Of a DNA stretch of 64,000 nt, positions 17,171 through 25,839 are shown piece after piece. The position numbers and the translations under genes were made by a program. Origin of the DNA: Spiractinospora alimapuensis (GTDB lineage Bacteria > Actinomycetota > Actinomycetes > Streptosporangiales > Streptosporangiaceae); contig NZ_CP072467.1 in the NCBI RefSeq assembly GCF_018437505.1, forward strand, positions 4,178,010-4,242,009, given 5' to 3'. Under the pieces are notes generated by a model. That model did no database searches, was not told the origin of the DNA, and worked only from the letters and a program-made list of their open reading frames with translations. Numbering within the stretch: the first letter of the stretch is position 1; each line of letters opens with the position of its first letter.

Positions 17171-19252
17171 GTGTCGACCGGAGTGGAGTTCACGGTGACG
17201 CCAACGGGCGGCGTTCCGCCGGCTCGGGAGCCTTCCGTTCTGGAGCGGCTGAGTCGGTCCCCACTCGACGCTGACACACTGCAGTGGGTGGTCGCCGCCC
17301 TCGATTCCGAGGACGCGCTCTCGGCCCGCGCGCGCGGCGAGACCGTGCCCGTCCCCGCCGACGAGCCGATGGTCGAACCGGCCCCGGCGGCCGCGCAGTG
17401 CTTCCTGGGCCGCGTCGAGGTGCGTGGCTTCCGCGGGATCGGACGCTCCGCGGTCCTGGACCTGACGCCCGGGCCCGGGCTCACCGTCATCGTGGGCCGC
17501 AACGGCTCGGGGAAGTCGAGCTTCGCCGAGGCGATCGAGGCCGCTCTCACCGGCCGCAACCGGCGTTGGGACGCCATGCCCGCGGCGTGGCGGGACGGAT
17601 GGCGCAACCTGCACGTCGACGAGCAGACCGAGGTCGCGGTGGACGTGCACACCGCCGGTGTCGCGGCGCCGCTGCGCATCGCCCGCTGGTGGACCGGGGA
17701 GAGCGTCCGTTCGGCGAGGGCCGAAGTACGCCACGCGGGGGGTGAGACCGCGCCCGTCAGCAGCCTGGGCTGGGTGGGCGCGCTGGGGCGCTACCGACCC
17801 TTCCTCTCCTACGACGAGCTGGGACGCGCCGTCACCGGCCGGGCGGCGGAGCTGTACGACACGCTGACGGAGCTGCTCGGCCTCACCGACCTCGCGGAGG
17901 CGGAGAGGCGCCTGGCGAAGTTCTGTGACCGACTCAGCAAGCAGGAGAGCAGGCCGCGCCGTGAGCGCGACTACCTGCTGGAACGCCTCAACGCGTGTGC
18001 CGACCCGCGAGCACGCCGCGCGGCCGCGATGCTCCGGTCCGACTCCGTCTCCCTGGACCGACTCGCCTCGCTCGCCGCCGACGACGGCCCCGCCGACCCC
18101 AACCAACAGCGTGTACTGCGTCGCCTGCGACGCCTTTCCGTCCCCGAGCGGTCGCTGATGAGCGACGTCACCAGCGAGCTTCGGGGCGCGTCCATGGAGC
18201 TGGAGATGACCGCCGACAGCAAGGCGGCCCAGGCGCGCGGCCTGGCGGACCTGCTCCGGTCGGCCATCGACCACGCCGAGCGGCACACCGGAGTCCCCGA
18301 GTGCCCCGTCTGTGACTCGGGGATCCCGCTCGACGGGGAGTGGATGAGCCGCGCCCGCGCGGAGATCGCTCGGCTCCAACCCACCGCCGAGGCGGCCTCC
18401 TCCGCCCACGAACGCGCCGACAACGCGCGCGACCAGGCGCGTTTCCTCATCGCGCCCCGGCCGTCCTGGCTGCCCGAGCACACCGAACTCGGCCAACTGT
18501 GGGACCAGTGGAGTGCTGGCAGCCAGCTCACCGATCTCGGTGAACTCGCGCGGCACATCGACGACCTCGGACCACGGCTGCGCTCCGCCGCCGTCGCGGC
18601 GCGCAAATCCGCGACCTCCGAACTGGAGAACCCGGAGAGCGGGTGGCGCGAGGCCTCCGAACAGCTCGCCGCCTGGGTCGAGGACGCGCGCGCCGCGATG
18701 GAGTGTCGTGAGGTCCTGGGACCCGCCACGCGCGCGCTGGAGTGGCTGACCACCGCCGCTCGGGAGATTCGTGACGAACGTCTCCGTCCGCTCTCCGTGC
18801 ACACCGAACACGTCTGGCAGAACCTGCGCCAGGAACGCCGGATCGACATGGAGGCGCTGCGCCTCGTGGGCCGTGGAGCCGGGCGCCGTGTCGCGGTCGA
18901 CGTCCGCGTGGACGCGGTCCCCTCCAGCGGGGACGACGGCGGCAACGCGCCCGGGCTGCTCAGCCAGGGAGAACTACAGGCGCTGGCGCTGTCGATCTGT
19001 CTCCCGCGGACCCTGCTCGCCGGAAACCCGTTCGGTTTCCTGGTGTTGGACGACCCCGTGCAGGCGATGGACACCGAAACGGTCGAGGGGCTGGCCGGAG
19101 TCCTCGCCGAGGTCGGGCAGTACCGCCAGGTGGTGGTCTTCACACACGACACGCGGCTTCCCGACGCCCTGACCCGTGCGTCGCTGCCCGCCACCATTCG
19201 CGGCATCCACCGGGATTCGGTGTCCAACGTTGAGGTCGACTCTTCCCCGTAG
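17171..19252 (+). CDS. SbcC/RecF-like SMC-type ATPase with zinc hook
   Basis: The GTG at 17171 has a GAGG site 8 nt upstream and gives 693 aa; an ATG at 17132 is possible but lacks a site. Motifs in order: VEVRGFRGIGRSAVLDL, Walker A GRNGSGKSS (about residue 109), coiled coils with one CPVC zinc-hook pair (about 378-381), signature LSQGE (about 597), Walker B FLVLDDP (about 623) with a D-loop QAMD, and an H-loop FTHD. This is the plan of Rad50/SbcC proteins, though short. No SbcD-type nuclease lies beside it. Its place behind the jet genes suggests a DNA repair or defence role; the precise family is not known to me. Confidence 0.75.
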   Translation: MSTGVEFTVTPTGGVPPAREPSVLERLSRSPLDADTLQWVVAALDSEDALSARARGETVPVPADEPMVEPAPAAAQCFLGRVEVRGFRGIGRSAVLDLTPGPGLTVIVGRNGSGKSSFAEAIEAALTGRNRRWDAMPAAWRDGWRNLHVDEQTEVAVDVHTAGVAAPLRIARWWTGESVRSARAEVRHAGGETAPVSSLGWVGALGRYRPFLSYDELGRAVTGRAAELYDTLTELLGLTDLAEAERRLAKFCDRLSKQESRPRRERDYLLERLNACADPRARRAAAMLRSDSVSLDRLASLAADDGPADPNQQRVLRRLRRLSVPERSLMSDVTSELRGASMELEMTADSKAAQARGLADLLRSAIDHAERHTGVPECPVCDSGIPLDGEWMSRARAEIARLQPTAEAASSAHERADNARDQARFLIAPRPSWLPEHTELGQLWDQWSAGSQLTDLGELARHIDDLGPRLRSAAVAARKSATSELENPESGWREASEQLAAWVEDARAAMECREVLGPATRALEWLTTAAREIRDERLRPLSVHTEHVWQNLRQERRIDMEALRLVGRGAGRRVAVDVRVDAVPSSGDDGGNAPGLLSQGELQALALSICLPRTLLAGNPFGFLVLDDPVQAMDTETVEGLAGVLAEVGQYRQVVVFTHDTRLPDALTRASLPATIRGIHRDSVSNVEVDSSP

Positions 19253-19336
19253 TGCCCTTGTGTGGGCCTGACCAGCGGCGGTCCGCCCACCTGACATGGC
19301 GGGGGAGGCCGCTCCGGCTCCCACGCGGGATTCGAT

Positions 19337-19366
19337 TTGGCACAGGGTGGACCAACGCCGTATAGT
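19337..19366 (+). promoter_or_regulatory. Promoter of tRNA-Thr
   Basis: TTGGCA, an 18-nt spacer and TATAGT are followed by tRNA-Thr 48 nt downstream of the -10. This is a near-consensus primary sigma promoter. Confidence 0.75.
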
Positions 19367-19413
19367 CATCAGCGCCAGCAGGGCGCGGGCACGCGTTCGG
19401 AGTCTGGCAGCCG

Positions 19414-19489
19414 GCCCCTTTAGCTCAGTCGGCAGAGCGTCTCCATGGTAAGGAGAAGGTCTACGGTTCGATTCCGTAAAGGGGCTCCA
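19414..19489 (+). tRNA. tRNA-Thr (anticodon GGT)
   Basis: 76 nt with the CCA encoded. The acceptor stem is GCCCCTT/AAGGGGC, the anticodon stem-loop is TCTCC-ATGGTAA-GGAGA, and the T-loop is TTCGATT. Confidence 0.97.
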
Positions 19490-19592
19490 CCACCGGATAG
19501 CATTGATTCCGCCGAGTCTCCGGCGGAACCGCGGCGAAGAATGCGTTCGCCGCCCGGTGAGGGTTCCAGTACCATAGGGAACTGGTTCGCCC

Positions 19593-19665
19593 GGCGGGGT
19601 AGCTCAGTTGGTAGAGCAAACGGCTCATAATCGTTGTGTCGTCGGTTCAAGTCCGGCCCCCGCTA
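19593..19665 (+). tRNA. tRNA-Met (elongator, anticodon CAT)
   Basis: 73 nt, CCA not encoded. The acceptor is GGCGGGG with CCCCGCT (G1-U72 wobble), the anticodon loop is CTCATAA, and the T-loop is TTCAAGT. G1-U72 and the loop agree with an elongator tRNA rather than the initiator. rpmG follows 68 nt later. Confidence 0.95.
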
Positions 19666-19733
19666 CGACCTGCGAGGCAGTGGATGCTATTCCGCGGGTT
19701 TGTCCGTAGTCTTCAAGCTGAAAGGCACTCCAC

Positions 19734-19898
19734 GTGGCTGCCACAGACGTGAGGCCGAAGATCACCCTGGCCTGCCAGGAGTGCAAGCACCGCAACTACA
19801 TCACGCGCAAGAACCGGCGGAACAACCCCGACCGTCTCTCGCTCAAGAAGTACTGCCCGAACTGCCGGAACCACTCCGAGCACCGGGAAACCCGCTAG
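19734..19898 (+). CDS. rpmG: 50S ribosomal protein L33 (zinc-binding form)
   Basis: The GTG start with an AAAGG site gives 54 aa: (M)[19 protein letters not shown] and so on to HSEHRETR. Two Cys pairs (CQEC and CPNC) make this the zinc-binding type; many actinomycetes also carry a zinc-free copy elsewhere, switched by Zur. It sits directly behind tRNA-Met and before the dehydratase pair, as in Streptomyces. A terminator follows. Confidence 0.95.
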   Translation: MAATDVRPKITLACQECKHRNYITRKNRRNNPDRLSLKKYCPNCRNHSEHRETR

Positions 19899-19955
19899 AC
19901 CGCGGCCTTCTTGGGTCAACGAGGCGCACCGCGTGGTGTGACCAAGCGACTGTCA

Positions 19956-19983
19956 GCCCAGTGAGATACCAATCTCGCTGGGC
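19956..19983 (+). terminator. Terminator after rpmG
   Basis: The stem GCCCAGTGAGAT/ATCTCGCTGGGC (one T-G wobble) with loop ACCA lies 58 nt past the rpmG stop and is followed by CGCTTCT. Confidence 0.75.
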
Positions 19984-20056
19984 CGCTTCTATGCGTTGTG
20001 CCGGGTCGGGTTTCATGGGTACCCGAGACACGACCTATGCGTGAGGGAGGTCCACG

Positions 20057-20518
20057 GTGGGGATGAACCGCGACTGCCTGGGACGGCAGTACGCGCCGAC
20101 GGAGCCCTACGTGGTGACCCGGCGGAAGATCGTCGAGTTCGCCGACGCGATCGGTGACACCAATCCCATCTACCGGGATGTCACCGCCGCGACCGCGGCC
20201 GGGCACAAGGACGTCGTGGCACCCCCGACGTTCCCGATCGTCCTCGGGGCCGAGGGGTTGGACATGGTGACCGCCGACGACGAGCTCGGCCTGGACTTCA
20301 CCGCCGTGGTCCACGGTTCACAGGCGTTCTCCTACACGCGCCCCGTCGCCACCGGGGACGTGTTGAACAGCGTCACCACCATCGCCGAGATCAAGGCGTT
20401 GGGCGCCACCGAGATGATCACCCTGGACACCACGGTCACCGACGAGGACGGCGCGCACGTGGTCACCGCGAGCAGCATGCTCGTGGTCCGAGGTGACGCC
20501 GGCGAGAAGGGGCAGTGA
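20057..20518 (+). CDS. MaoC-like (R)-hydroxyacyl dehydratase, FAS1/HadA-type subunit
   Basis: The GTG start behind GGGAGGT gives 153 aa. The sequence YVVTRRKIVEFADAIGDTNPIYRDVTAA followed by VVAPPTFPIVL fits the HadA/HadC-like half of a hot-dog dehydratase, which lacks the catalytic Asp/His pair and binds substrate. It overlaps the next gene by 4 nt; that gene encodes the catalytic subunit. The heterodimer should dehydrate 3-hydroxyacyl chains in fatty acid metabolism. Whether the physiological role equals mycolate-type HadAB is doubtful in an organism whose mycolates are unproven; a general acyl role is likelier. Confidence 0.88.
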   Translation: MGMNRDCLGRQYAPTEPYVVTRRKIVEFADAIGDTNPIYRDVTAATAAGHKDVVAPPTFPIVLGAEGLDMVTADDELGLDFTAVVHGSQAFSYTRPVATGDVLNSVTTIAEIKALGATEMITLDTTVTDEDGAHVVTASSMLVVRGDAGEKGQ

Positions 20519-20976
20519 CGATGGGGACCGAGTCTGTGACATCGAACGCGACGCCCGCGGTGCGTTACGCCGACGTCGAGGTCGGCACGGAGCTTCCGCC
20601 CCAGGACTTCGTCCTGCGCCGTGGTGACCTCGTGCGCTACGCCGGCGCCTCCGGAGACTTCAACCCCATTCACTGGAGCGAACGTGTCGCCACCGGCGTG
20701 GGCCTGCCCAACGTCATCGCGCACGGAATGCTCACCATGGGAGTGGCCGGACGCGTCGTCACCGACTGGACGGGCGACCCTGGCTCCGTCACCTCCTACG
20801 AGGTGCGCTTCGCGCAGCCCGTCGTGGTACCGGACGACGACGAGGGCACCACCGTCTCCATCTCGGGGAAGGTCACCGAGAAGAGAGACGGCAACGAGGT
20901 CGTGGTCGCGTTGACGGCCACCGTCGAGGGGCGCAAGGTCCTCACCCGGTCCAGCGCGGTCGTGCGACTCCCATGA
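20515..20976 (+). CDS. MaoC-like dehydratase, HadB-type catalytic subunit
   Basis: 153 aa from a GTG that overlaps the previous stop (GTGA); an ATG lies two codons on. The hydratase-2 motif YAGASGDFNPIHWS contains the catalytic Asp and His, followed by NVIAHGMLTMGVAGR, the usual substrate-tunnel segment. It pairs with the upstream HadA-like subunit to form the active (R)-3-hydroxyacyl dehydratase. Its last four bases overlap murB, so dehydratase, dehydratase and murB form one operon. The family is secure; the acyl substrate is not. Confidence 0.9.
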   Translation: MTMGTESVTSNATPAVRYADVEVGTELPPQDFVLRRGDLVRYAGASGDFNPIHWSERVATGVGLPNVIAHGMLTMGVAGRVVTDWTGDPGSVTSYEVRFAQPVVVPDDDEGTTVSISGKVTEKRDGNEVVVALTATVEGRKVLTRSSAVVRLP

Positions 20977-22079
20977 GCGACGCCACCCGCCCCGACGACG
21001 CCACCGCGAACATCCGCCGGGAGGCGACCGCGAACGTGCCGCTCGCGGAGCACACGACACTACGCCTGGGCGGCCCGGCGCGTCGGTTCGTCACCGCGCG
21101 GGACACCGAATCGCTGATCGCGGCGGTGCGCGCGGCGGAGGCGTCCGAGGACCCGTTGCTGGTCCTGGGTGGAGGCAGCAATCTCGTCGTGAGCGATTCC
21201 GGTTTCCCCGGGACCGTCGTCAGCGTCGCCTCCACCGGGATCGCCGTCCGGGAGGACGGCGACCGCACGCGGGTCCGTGTCGCCGCGGGTGAGGAGTGGG
21301 ACCCCTTCGTCCGCTGGTGTGTCACGGAGGGGCTCAGCGGAGTCGAGTCACTGTCCGGCATCCCCGGACGCGTCGGAGCGACCCCGATCCAGAACGTGGG
21401 TGCCTACGGCCAGGAGGTCAGCGAGACCCTCGTCGAAGTCGTCGCCTATGACCGCGACACCGGCGAGCGGAGGACCCTGACCAACGCGGAGTGCGGATTC
21501 GCCTATCGGGACAGTGTCTTCAAGCGGTCCGGGCGGTTCGTGGTGTGCGAGGTCGTGTTCTCCCTGCGACGTTCCCCCCTGTCCCAGCCGATCGCCTACG
21601 CCGAGCTCGCACGAGCCCTGGACGTCGAGGTGGGCGCCCAGGCCGACCTCGGCAAGGTGCGCGAGTCGGTGCTGCGCCTGCGCCGCGGCAAGGGCATGGT
21701 CATCGACCCCGACGACCCCGACAGCCACAGCGCCGGATCGTTCTTCACCAACCCGATCCTCTCCGCGGACGCGTTCGCCGCGCTGCGCGCCACCGTCCAG
21801 CGGACGCTCGGCCCCGATGTGGCCCCACCCGCCTTCCCACTCGAGGACGGCCGTGTGAAGACCTCCGCGGCGTGGCTCATCGACCGCGCCGGATTCGCCA
21901 AGGGCCACGCGCTGGGCCCAGCCCGCATCTCCACGAAGCACACGCTGGCCCTCACCAATCCGGGCGCGGCGACCACGGCGGATCTCCTCGCGCTCGCGCG
22001 TCACGTGCGCGACGGCGTCGCCGAACGGTTCGGGGTGACCCTCGTGCCGGAACCGGTACTGGTCAACACCCAGTTTTAG
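20973..22079 (+). CDS. murB: UDP-N-acetylenolpyruvoylglucosamine reductase
   Basis: The 368-aa product carries out the NADPH-dependent reduction that makes UDP-MurNAc for peptidoglycan. The N-terminal FAD domain has TTLRLGGPARRF and VLGGGSNLVVSDSGFPG. The centre has the VESLSGIPGRVGATPIQNVGAYGQE segment and the region with the active-site Ser (SHSAGSFFTNP). C-terminal ALTNPGAATTADLLALARHVRDGV completes the type I fold. The ATG overlaps the dehydratase stop (ATGA). Cytoplasmic and essential. Confidence 0.97.
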   Translation: MSDATRPDDATANIRREATANVPLAEHTTLRLGGPARRFVTARDTESLIAAVRAAEASEDPLLVLGGGSNLVVSDSGFPGTVVSVASTGIAVREDGDRTRVRVAAGEEWDPFVRWCVTEGLSGVESLSGIPGRVGATPIQNVGAYGQEVSETLVEVVAYDRDTGERRTLTNAECGFAYRDSVFKRSGRFVVCEVVFSLRRSPLSQPIAYAELARALDVEVGAQADLGKVRESVLRLRRGKGMVIDPDDPDSHSAGSFFTNPILSADAFAALRATVQRTLGPDVAPPAFPLEDGRVKTSAAWLIDRAGFAKGHALGPARISTKHTLALTNPGAATTADLLALARHVRDGVAERFGVTLVPEPVLVNTQF

Positions 22080-22381
22080 GGCCTCTCCGCTCCTCCTTCC
22101 TCCTGGAGCGTCGCCTTCGATTCGCGTCACCCCGGCTCGGACCATCCCCGGTGGGAGGGGTCGCCGCGGCGTCGTCGGACTGACTCCGTCGAGGCCACCG
22201 GCCGCTCCCTCCTCCCCCTCCCTCCACGCCCATCGTCCACCACGGCGCCGGCAGCCGCTTCGTCGCCGTGCCACGGGGACCAAACAACCATTCCGTATAT
22301 CCGGATTCGGCCCACGCGTCGAATTGTTGTCGGTGCGCCTAACTTTCGACTTTGCCCCGTGTCTGGAATGGCTTCGCTCTG
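22080..22381. other. Gene-free stretch between murB and the manganese riboswitch
   Basis: No coding or RNA gene seen. The first 200 bp are GC-rich like the genome; from about 22285 the sequence becomes markedly AT-richer up to the riboswitch promoter. Confidence 0.5.
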
Positions 22382-22393
22382 GCAATTAATTGC
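22382..22393. promoter_or_regulatory. 12-bp AT-rich palindrome overlapping a -35 element
   Basis: GCAATTAATTGC is perfectly symmetrical and overlaps the proposed -35 of the transporter promoter. It could be an operator, for instance of a metal-responsive repressor; no specific box was recognised. Confidence 0.4.
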
Positions 22394-22417
22394 GATATCG
22401 AATTTTCTTGGTAGTGT
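22390..22417 (+). promoter_or_regulatory. Promoter upstream of the Mn riboswitch
   Basis: TTGCGA, 16 nt, then TAGTGT. Transcription would start about 22424, right at the first aptamer stem. Confidence 0.55.
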
Positions 22418-22426
22418 CATTTCTGG

Positions 22427-22520
22427 CGAAGGGGAGTAGTCCTCAAACCGAATGGTCGACATACTGGAGCGCCCGACCGCGCTCCCGGCCATCGGGCCTC
22501 CCAGGCGGACGAGACCTTCG
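22427..22520 (+). ncRNA. yybP-ykoY (manganese) riboswitch
   Basis: The element shows the family's invariant ends: GGGGAGTAG right after the 5' P1 strand CGAAGG (22427-22432), and ACGAGACC running into the 3' P1 strand CCTTCG (22515-22520). Between them are GC-rich helices with a CATACTGG loop-like segment. The gene behind it, a GDT1/UPF0016 transporter, is a classic target. The 3' P1 strand is also complementary to the ribosome-binding region TCGAAGG at 22568-22574, so manganese binding should free the site and turn translation on. Confidence 0.88.
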
Positions 22521-22530
22521 AACCGATGCG

Positions 22531-22555
22531 GTGGACACGGCCTTCCCGTGGCCAC
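22531..22555 (+). promoter_or_regulatory. Expression-platform hairpin
   Basis: GTGGACACGG, loop CCTTC, CCGTGGCCAC form a 9-bp stem with one mismatch. It lies between the aptamer and the ribosome-binding site; no T tract follows, which supports translational rather than transcriptional control. Confidence 0.55.
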
Positions 22556-22583
22556 ACGCACCGCGAGTCGAAGGGGTGTGCAC

Positions 22584-23177
22584 ATGGGAATGCTGGCCGC
22601 GTTCGGCCTCAGCGCCGGAGCGATTTTCGTGGCGGAAATGGGCGACAAGACCCAGTTGGTCGCTCTTTCTCTGGCCTCGCGCTATCGCGCGTTCACCGTG
22701 CTGTTGGGAATCACCATCGCCACCCTCGTCGTGCACGCGTTGAGTGTGCTCATCGCCGAGGTTCTCGGTTGGGCCATTCCGCTGGACTGGGCGACACTGG
22801 TGGCGGGACTGGCGTTCATCGGCTTCGGCGCCTGGAGCCTCCGTGGGGACGACCTGACCGAGGCCGACGAGCGTCGAGCCTCGAGCCGCAAACTCCGCTC
22901 CGGCCTGCTGACCGTCATCGCGGTCTTCTTCGTGGCCGAACTGGGTGACAAGACCATGCTCGCCACCATCGCGGTCGGTACCCAGGCCCACTGGCTGCCG
23001 GTCTGGATCGGTTCCACCGTCGGCATGGTGCTCGCCGACGCACTGGCCGTGGGCCTCGGCGCGTTGCTGGCGAAGTCGATCCCCGAGCGCGCCATCCGCG
23101 TCGGCTCGGCCGTGGTGTTCTTCCTGGCCGGCACCATCATGGCCGCGCAGGGCCTGCGCCTGGTCCTCGGTTCCTAG
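22584..23177 (+). CDS. GDT1/TMEM165 (UPF0016) family cation exporter
   Basis: The ATG at 22584 (AAGGGG site 7 nt upstream) gives 197 aa with about six membrane helices in two homologous halves. Each half has the family motif: EMGDKTQL near residue 17 and ELGDKTML in the second half, whose acidic residues bind Ca2+ or Mn2+. Bacterial members protect against excess manganese. The Mn riboswitch directly in front supports Mn2+ export as the job here. The gene is convergent with add, 22 bp apart. Confidence 0.93.
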   Translation: MGMLAAFGLSAGAIFVAEMGDKTQLVALSLASRYRAFTVLLGITIATLVVHALSVLIAEVLGWAIPLDWATLVAGLAFIGFGAWSLRGDDLTEADERRASSRKLRSGLLTVIAVFFVAELGDKTMLATIAVGTQAHWLPVWIGSTVGMVLADALAVGLGALLAKSIPERAIRVGSAVVFFLAGTIMAAQGLRLVLGS

Positions 23178-23199
23178 CGCCGCTTGGCGGTGGCCCTCG

Positions 23200-24225
23200 C
23201 TACTCGATCGGGTCGGCCAGCCAGGAGTCGATGTCGCCGAGCATCCGCTTACGCCGCGACTCCGGCATCGCCGAGCCCCGGACCGACATGCGGGCCAACT
23301 CCGCCAGCTCGGAGTCGGTGAACCCGAAGGACTCGCGCGCGATGTGGTACTGCTCCGCGAGCCGCGGGCCGAACAACAGCGGGTCGTCGGAGCCGAGCGC
23401 GATCGGTGCCCCCCGGTCGAACAACCGACGCAGCGGTACCTCCGCCACGTCGCGCACCACGCCCAGACTGGCGTTGGAGCTGGGGCACACCTCCAACGTG
23501 ACCTCCTGTGTCGCGATCCGCTCCACCAGGTAGGGATCCTCGATCGCCCGCACACCGTGCCCCACCCGGTTGGCCTCCAGCTCGTCCAGGCACTCCCGGA
23601 CACTGCGCGGACCACCCAACTCGCCGCCGTGCGGGACCGACAGCAGGCCGGCGCGCCGCGCGATCCGGAACGCGCCCTCGAACTCCCGCGCGCGTCCGCG
23701 TCGTTCGTCGTTGCTCAGGCCGAAACCGACGACGCCGTGGTCGACGTACTTCGCGGCGAGCCGGGCGAGGGTCTTGGCGTCCAGCGGGTGTCGGGTGCGG
23801 TTGGCCGCCACGACCACGCCGATTCCCAGCCCCGTGTCGCGTTCGGCCGCGCGGACACAGTCGAGAACCAACTCGAGGGTCGACGTGAGCCCGTCGAACC
23901 GCGTCGCGTACCCACTCGGGTCGACCTGGATCTCCAGCCACTGGGCCCCGGCGGCGACCTCGTCCTCGGCGGCCTCGCGGACCAGCCGGTACACGTCCTC
24001 TGGTCGCTGCAGTACCGATCGGGCGATGTCGTAGAGACGTTGGAACCGGAACCATCCGCGCTCGTCGGTGGCCCGCAACCGTGGCGGCCATTCCTCGACG
24101 AGGGCGTGGGGCAGGTGCACTCCGCGTTCCTGGGCAAGCTCGACCAGCGTGCCGTGGCGCATGGAACCGGTGAAATGCAGATGCAGATGTGCCTTGGGGA
24201 GCAGTTCGATGGGTCGCTGGCGCAT
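23200..24225 (-). CDS. add: Adenosine deaminase family protein
   Basis: 341 aa. The zinc-site motif HLHLH near residue 13, the HGGE catalytic segment, VGHGVRAI and the C-terminal ALGSDDPLLFG are all present, as in adenosine deaminases, which convert (deoxy)adenosine to (deoxy)inosine. The N-terminal KAHLHLHFTGSMR differs from the usual HLDG version and is typical of the actinobacterial subgroup found beside murB and aspC. A specialised substrate such as an aminofutalosine-like nucleoside cannot be excluded from sequence. Confidence 0.88.
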   Translation of the reverse strand: MRQRPIELLPKAHLHLHFTGSMRHGTLVELAQERGVHLPHALVEEWPPRLRATDERGWFRFQRLYDIARSVLQRPEDVYRLVREAAEDEVAAGAQWLEIQVDPSGYATRFDGLTSTLELVLDCVRAAERDTGLGIGVVVAANRTRHPLDAKTLARLAAKYVDHGVVGFGLSNDERRGRAREFEGAFRIARRAGLLSVPHGGELGGPRSVRECLDELEANRVGHGVRAIEDPYLVERIATQEVTLEVCPSSNASLGVVRDVAEVPLRRLFDRGAPIALGSDDPLLFGPRLAEQYHIARESFGFTDSELAELARMSVRGSAMPESRRKRMLGDIDSWLADPIE

Positions 24226-24426
24226 GGCTACTAGCGTGCCGTATTTATCGCGTTACAGCGGACCACTCGCGGGAACGACCGCGGAACGCGCCGCGGCCTG
24301 CCCGGCTGGTGCCGGGCAGGGCCACAACGCCGGCGGGTGCGCCACGTGACATGTCCGATCGCTGGACCGCCACACGACCCAGCGGTCGAACGTCGACAGG
24401 GCGACGCACCACGACCACGATGCTTG

Positions 24427-25647
24427 TCAGACCGCCTCATTGAGCAGCTTGGCGACGCGGTCGACACCCTCGACGAGGTCGGCATCCCCCAGCGCGTAGG
24501 ACAGACGGAAGTACCCGGGGGTACCGAACGCCTCGCCCGGAACCAGCGCGACCTCGGCCTCGTCCAGGATCAATCCGGCGAGCTCGGCCGACGTCGAGGG
24601 ACGGCGTCCGCGGATCTCCTTGCCCAGCAGACCCTTGACCGAGGGGTAGGCGTAGAACGCGCCCTTCGGCTCCGGGCACACGACGCCGGGAATCTCGTTG
24701 AGCATGCGCACCATGGTCGAGCGGCGCCGGTCGAAGGCCTGCCGCATCTCCGCCACCGCGGCGAGGTCACCGGAGACCGCGGCCAGCGCGGCGACCTGGG
24801 AGACGTTGGCCACATTCGACGTGGCGTGCGACTGGAGGTTGCTGGCCGCCTTGATCACGTCCTTGGGGCCGATGGTCCACCCCACGCGCCAGCCGGTCAT
24901 GGCGTAGGTCTTCGCGACACCGTTGACCACGAGGGTCCGGTCGGCGAGTTCGGGCACCAGGACCGGCATCGAGGTGAACTCGGCGTCCCCGTACACCAGG
25001 TGCTCGTAGATCTCGTCGGTGAGCACCCAGAGACCGTACTCCAGCGCCCAGCGGCCGATCTCCTCCACCCGCGCGCGGGGGTACACCGCTCCGGTGGGGT
25101 TGGACGGGGAGACGAACAGCAGAACCTTGGTCCGCTCGGTTCTCGCGGCCTCCAGCTGGTCGACCGAGGCGAGGTAGCCCGTCGACTCGTCGGTGGTCAC
25201 GTAGACGGGCACGCCACCCGCGAGCTTGATGGACTCCGGGTAGGTGGTCCAGTACGGCGCGATGACGATGACCTCGTCACCCGGGTCGAGCAGCGTGGCG
25301 AAGGACTCGTAGATCGCCTGCTTACCGCCGTTGGTGATCAGGATCTGGGCCGGGTCCACCCGCAGACCGGAGTCCCGCAGCGTCTTCGCCGCGATGGCCT
25401 CCTTCAGCTCGGGAAGGCCCCCAGCCGGGGTGTAGCGGTGGAACCGCGGCTCCCGACACGCCTGGACCGCGGCCTCGACGATGTACTCCGGCGTGGGAAA
25501 GTCCGGCTCCCCGGCGCCGAAACCGATCACCGGGCGCCCCTCGGCCTTGAGAGCCTTGGCCTTGCTGTCGACCGCGAGCGTCGCGGACTCCGAGATAGCA
25601 CTGATGCGCGCCGAGACGCGCCTTGCGGGATGTTCGTGCTCAGTCAT
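24427..25647 (-). CDS. aspC: Class I pyridoxal-phosphate aminotransferase (aspartate type)
   Basis: 406 aa, fold type I. N-terminal [19 protein letters not shown] and GEPDFPTP are characteristic of subgroup I-gamma aspartate aminotransferases. The segments are [22 protein letters not shown], the PLP lysine in [15 protein letters not shown], and the C-terminal FRLSYALGD with the carboxylate-binding Arg. It moves amino groups between aspartate and 2-oxoglutarate, possibly with prephenate as another substrate. The gap to add, 24226-24426, holds no gene. Divergent from tRNA-Trp and secE, as in Streptomyces. Confidence 0.93.
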   Translation of the reverse strand: MTEHEHPARRVSARISAISESATLAVDSKAKALKAEGRPVIGFGAGEPDFPTPEYIVEAAVQACREPRFHRYTPAGGLPELKEAIAAKTLRDSGLRVDPAQILITNGGKQAIYESFATLLDPGDEVIVIAPYWTTYPESIKLAGGVPVYVTTDESTGYLASVDQLEAARTERTKVLLFVSPSNPTGAVYPRARVEEIGRWALEYGLWVLTDEIYEHLVYGDAEFTSMPVLVPELADRTLVVNGVAKTYAMTGWRVGWTIGPKDVIKAASNLQSHATSNVANVSQVAALAAVSGDLAAVAEMRQAFDRRRSTMVRMLNEIPGVVCPEPKGAFYAYPSVKGLLGKEIRGRRPSTSAELAGLILDEAEVALVPGEAFGTPGYFRLSYALGDADLVEGVDRVAKLLNEAV

Positions 25648-25722
25648 AGCTCATATGCAACCACGTGTGGCCAAACCGATTGCCGTGGACCGCCTTCCCG
25701 CCACGAGCGTCCGGAACACGGT

Positions 25723-25752
25723 TTGGCCTGCGGTGGGAGCAGGCCCTACACT
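25723..25752 (+). promoter_or_regulatory. Promoter of tRNA-Trp (and secE)
   Basis: TTGGCC, 18 nt, TACACT. The -10 is identical to that proposed for rpoB. It points into tRNA-Trp and secE-nusG. Confidence 0.65.
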
Positions 25753-25839
25753 CGACTCGGCGTCAATCGGTCGCCGTCGACTGTGTAATGCGGGTGCGTT
25801 CCACCGTCGAAGGCGGCTATGGTTGGGGTGAAGCGCCGA

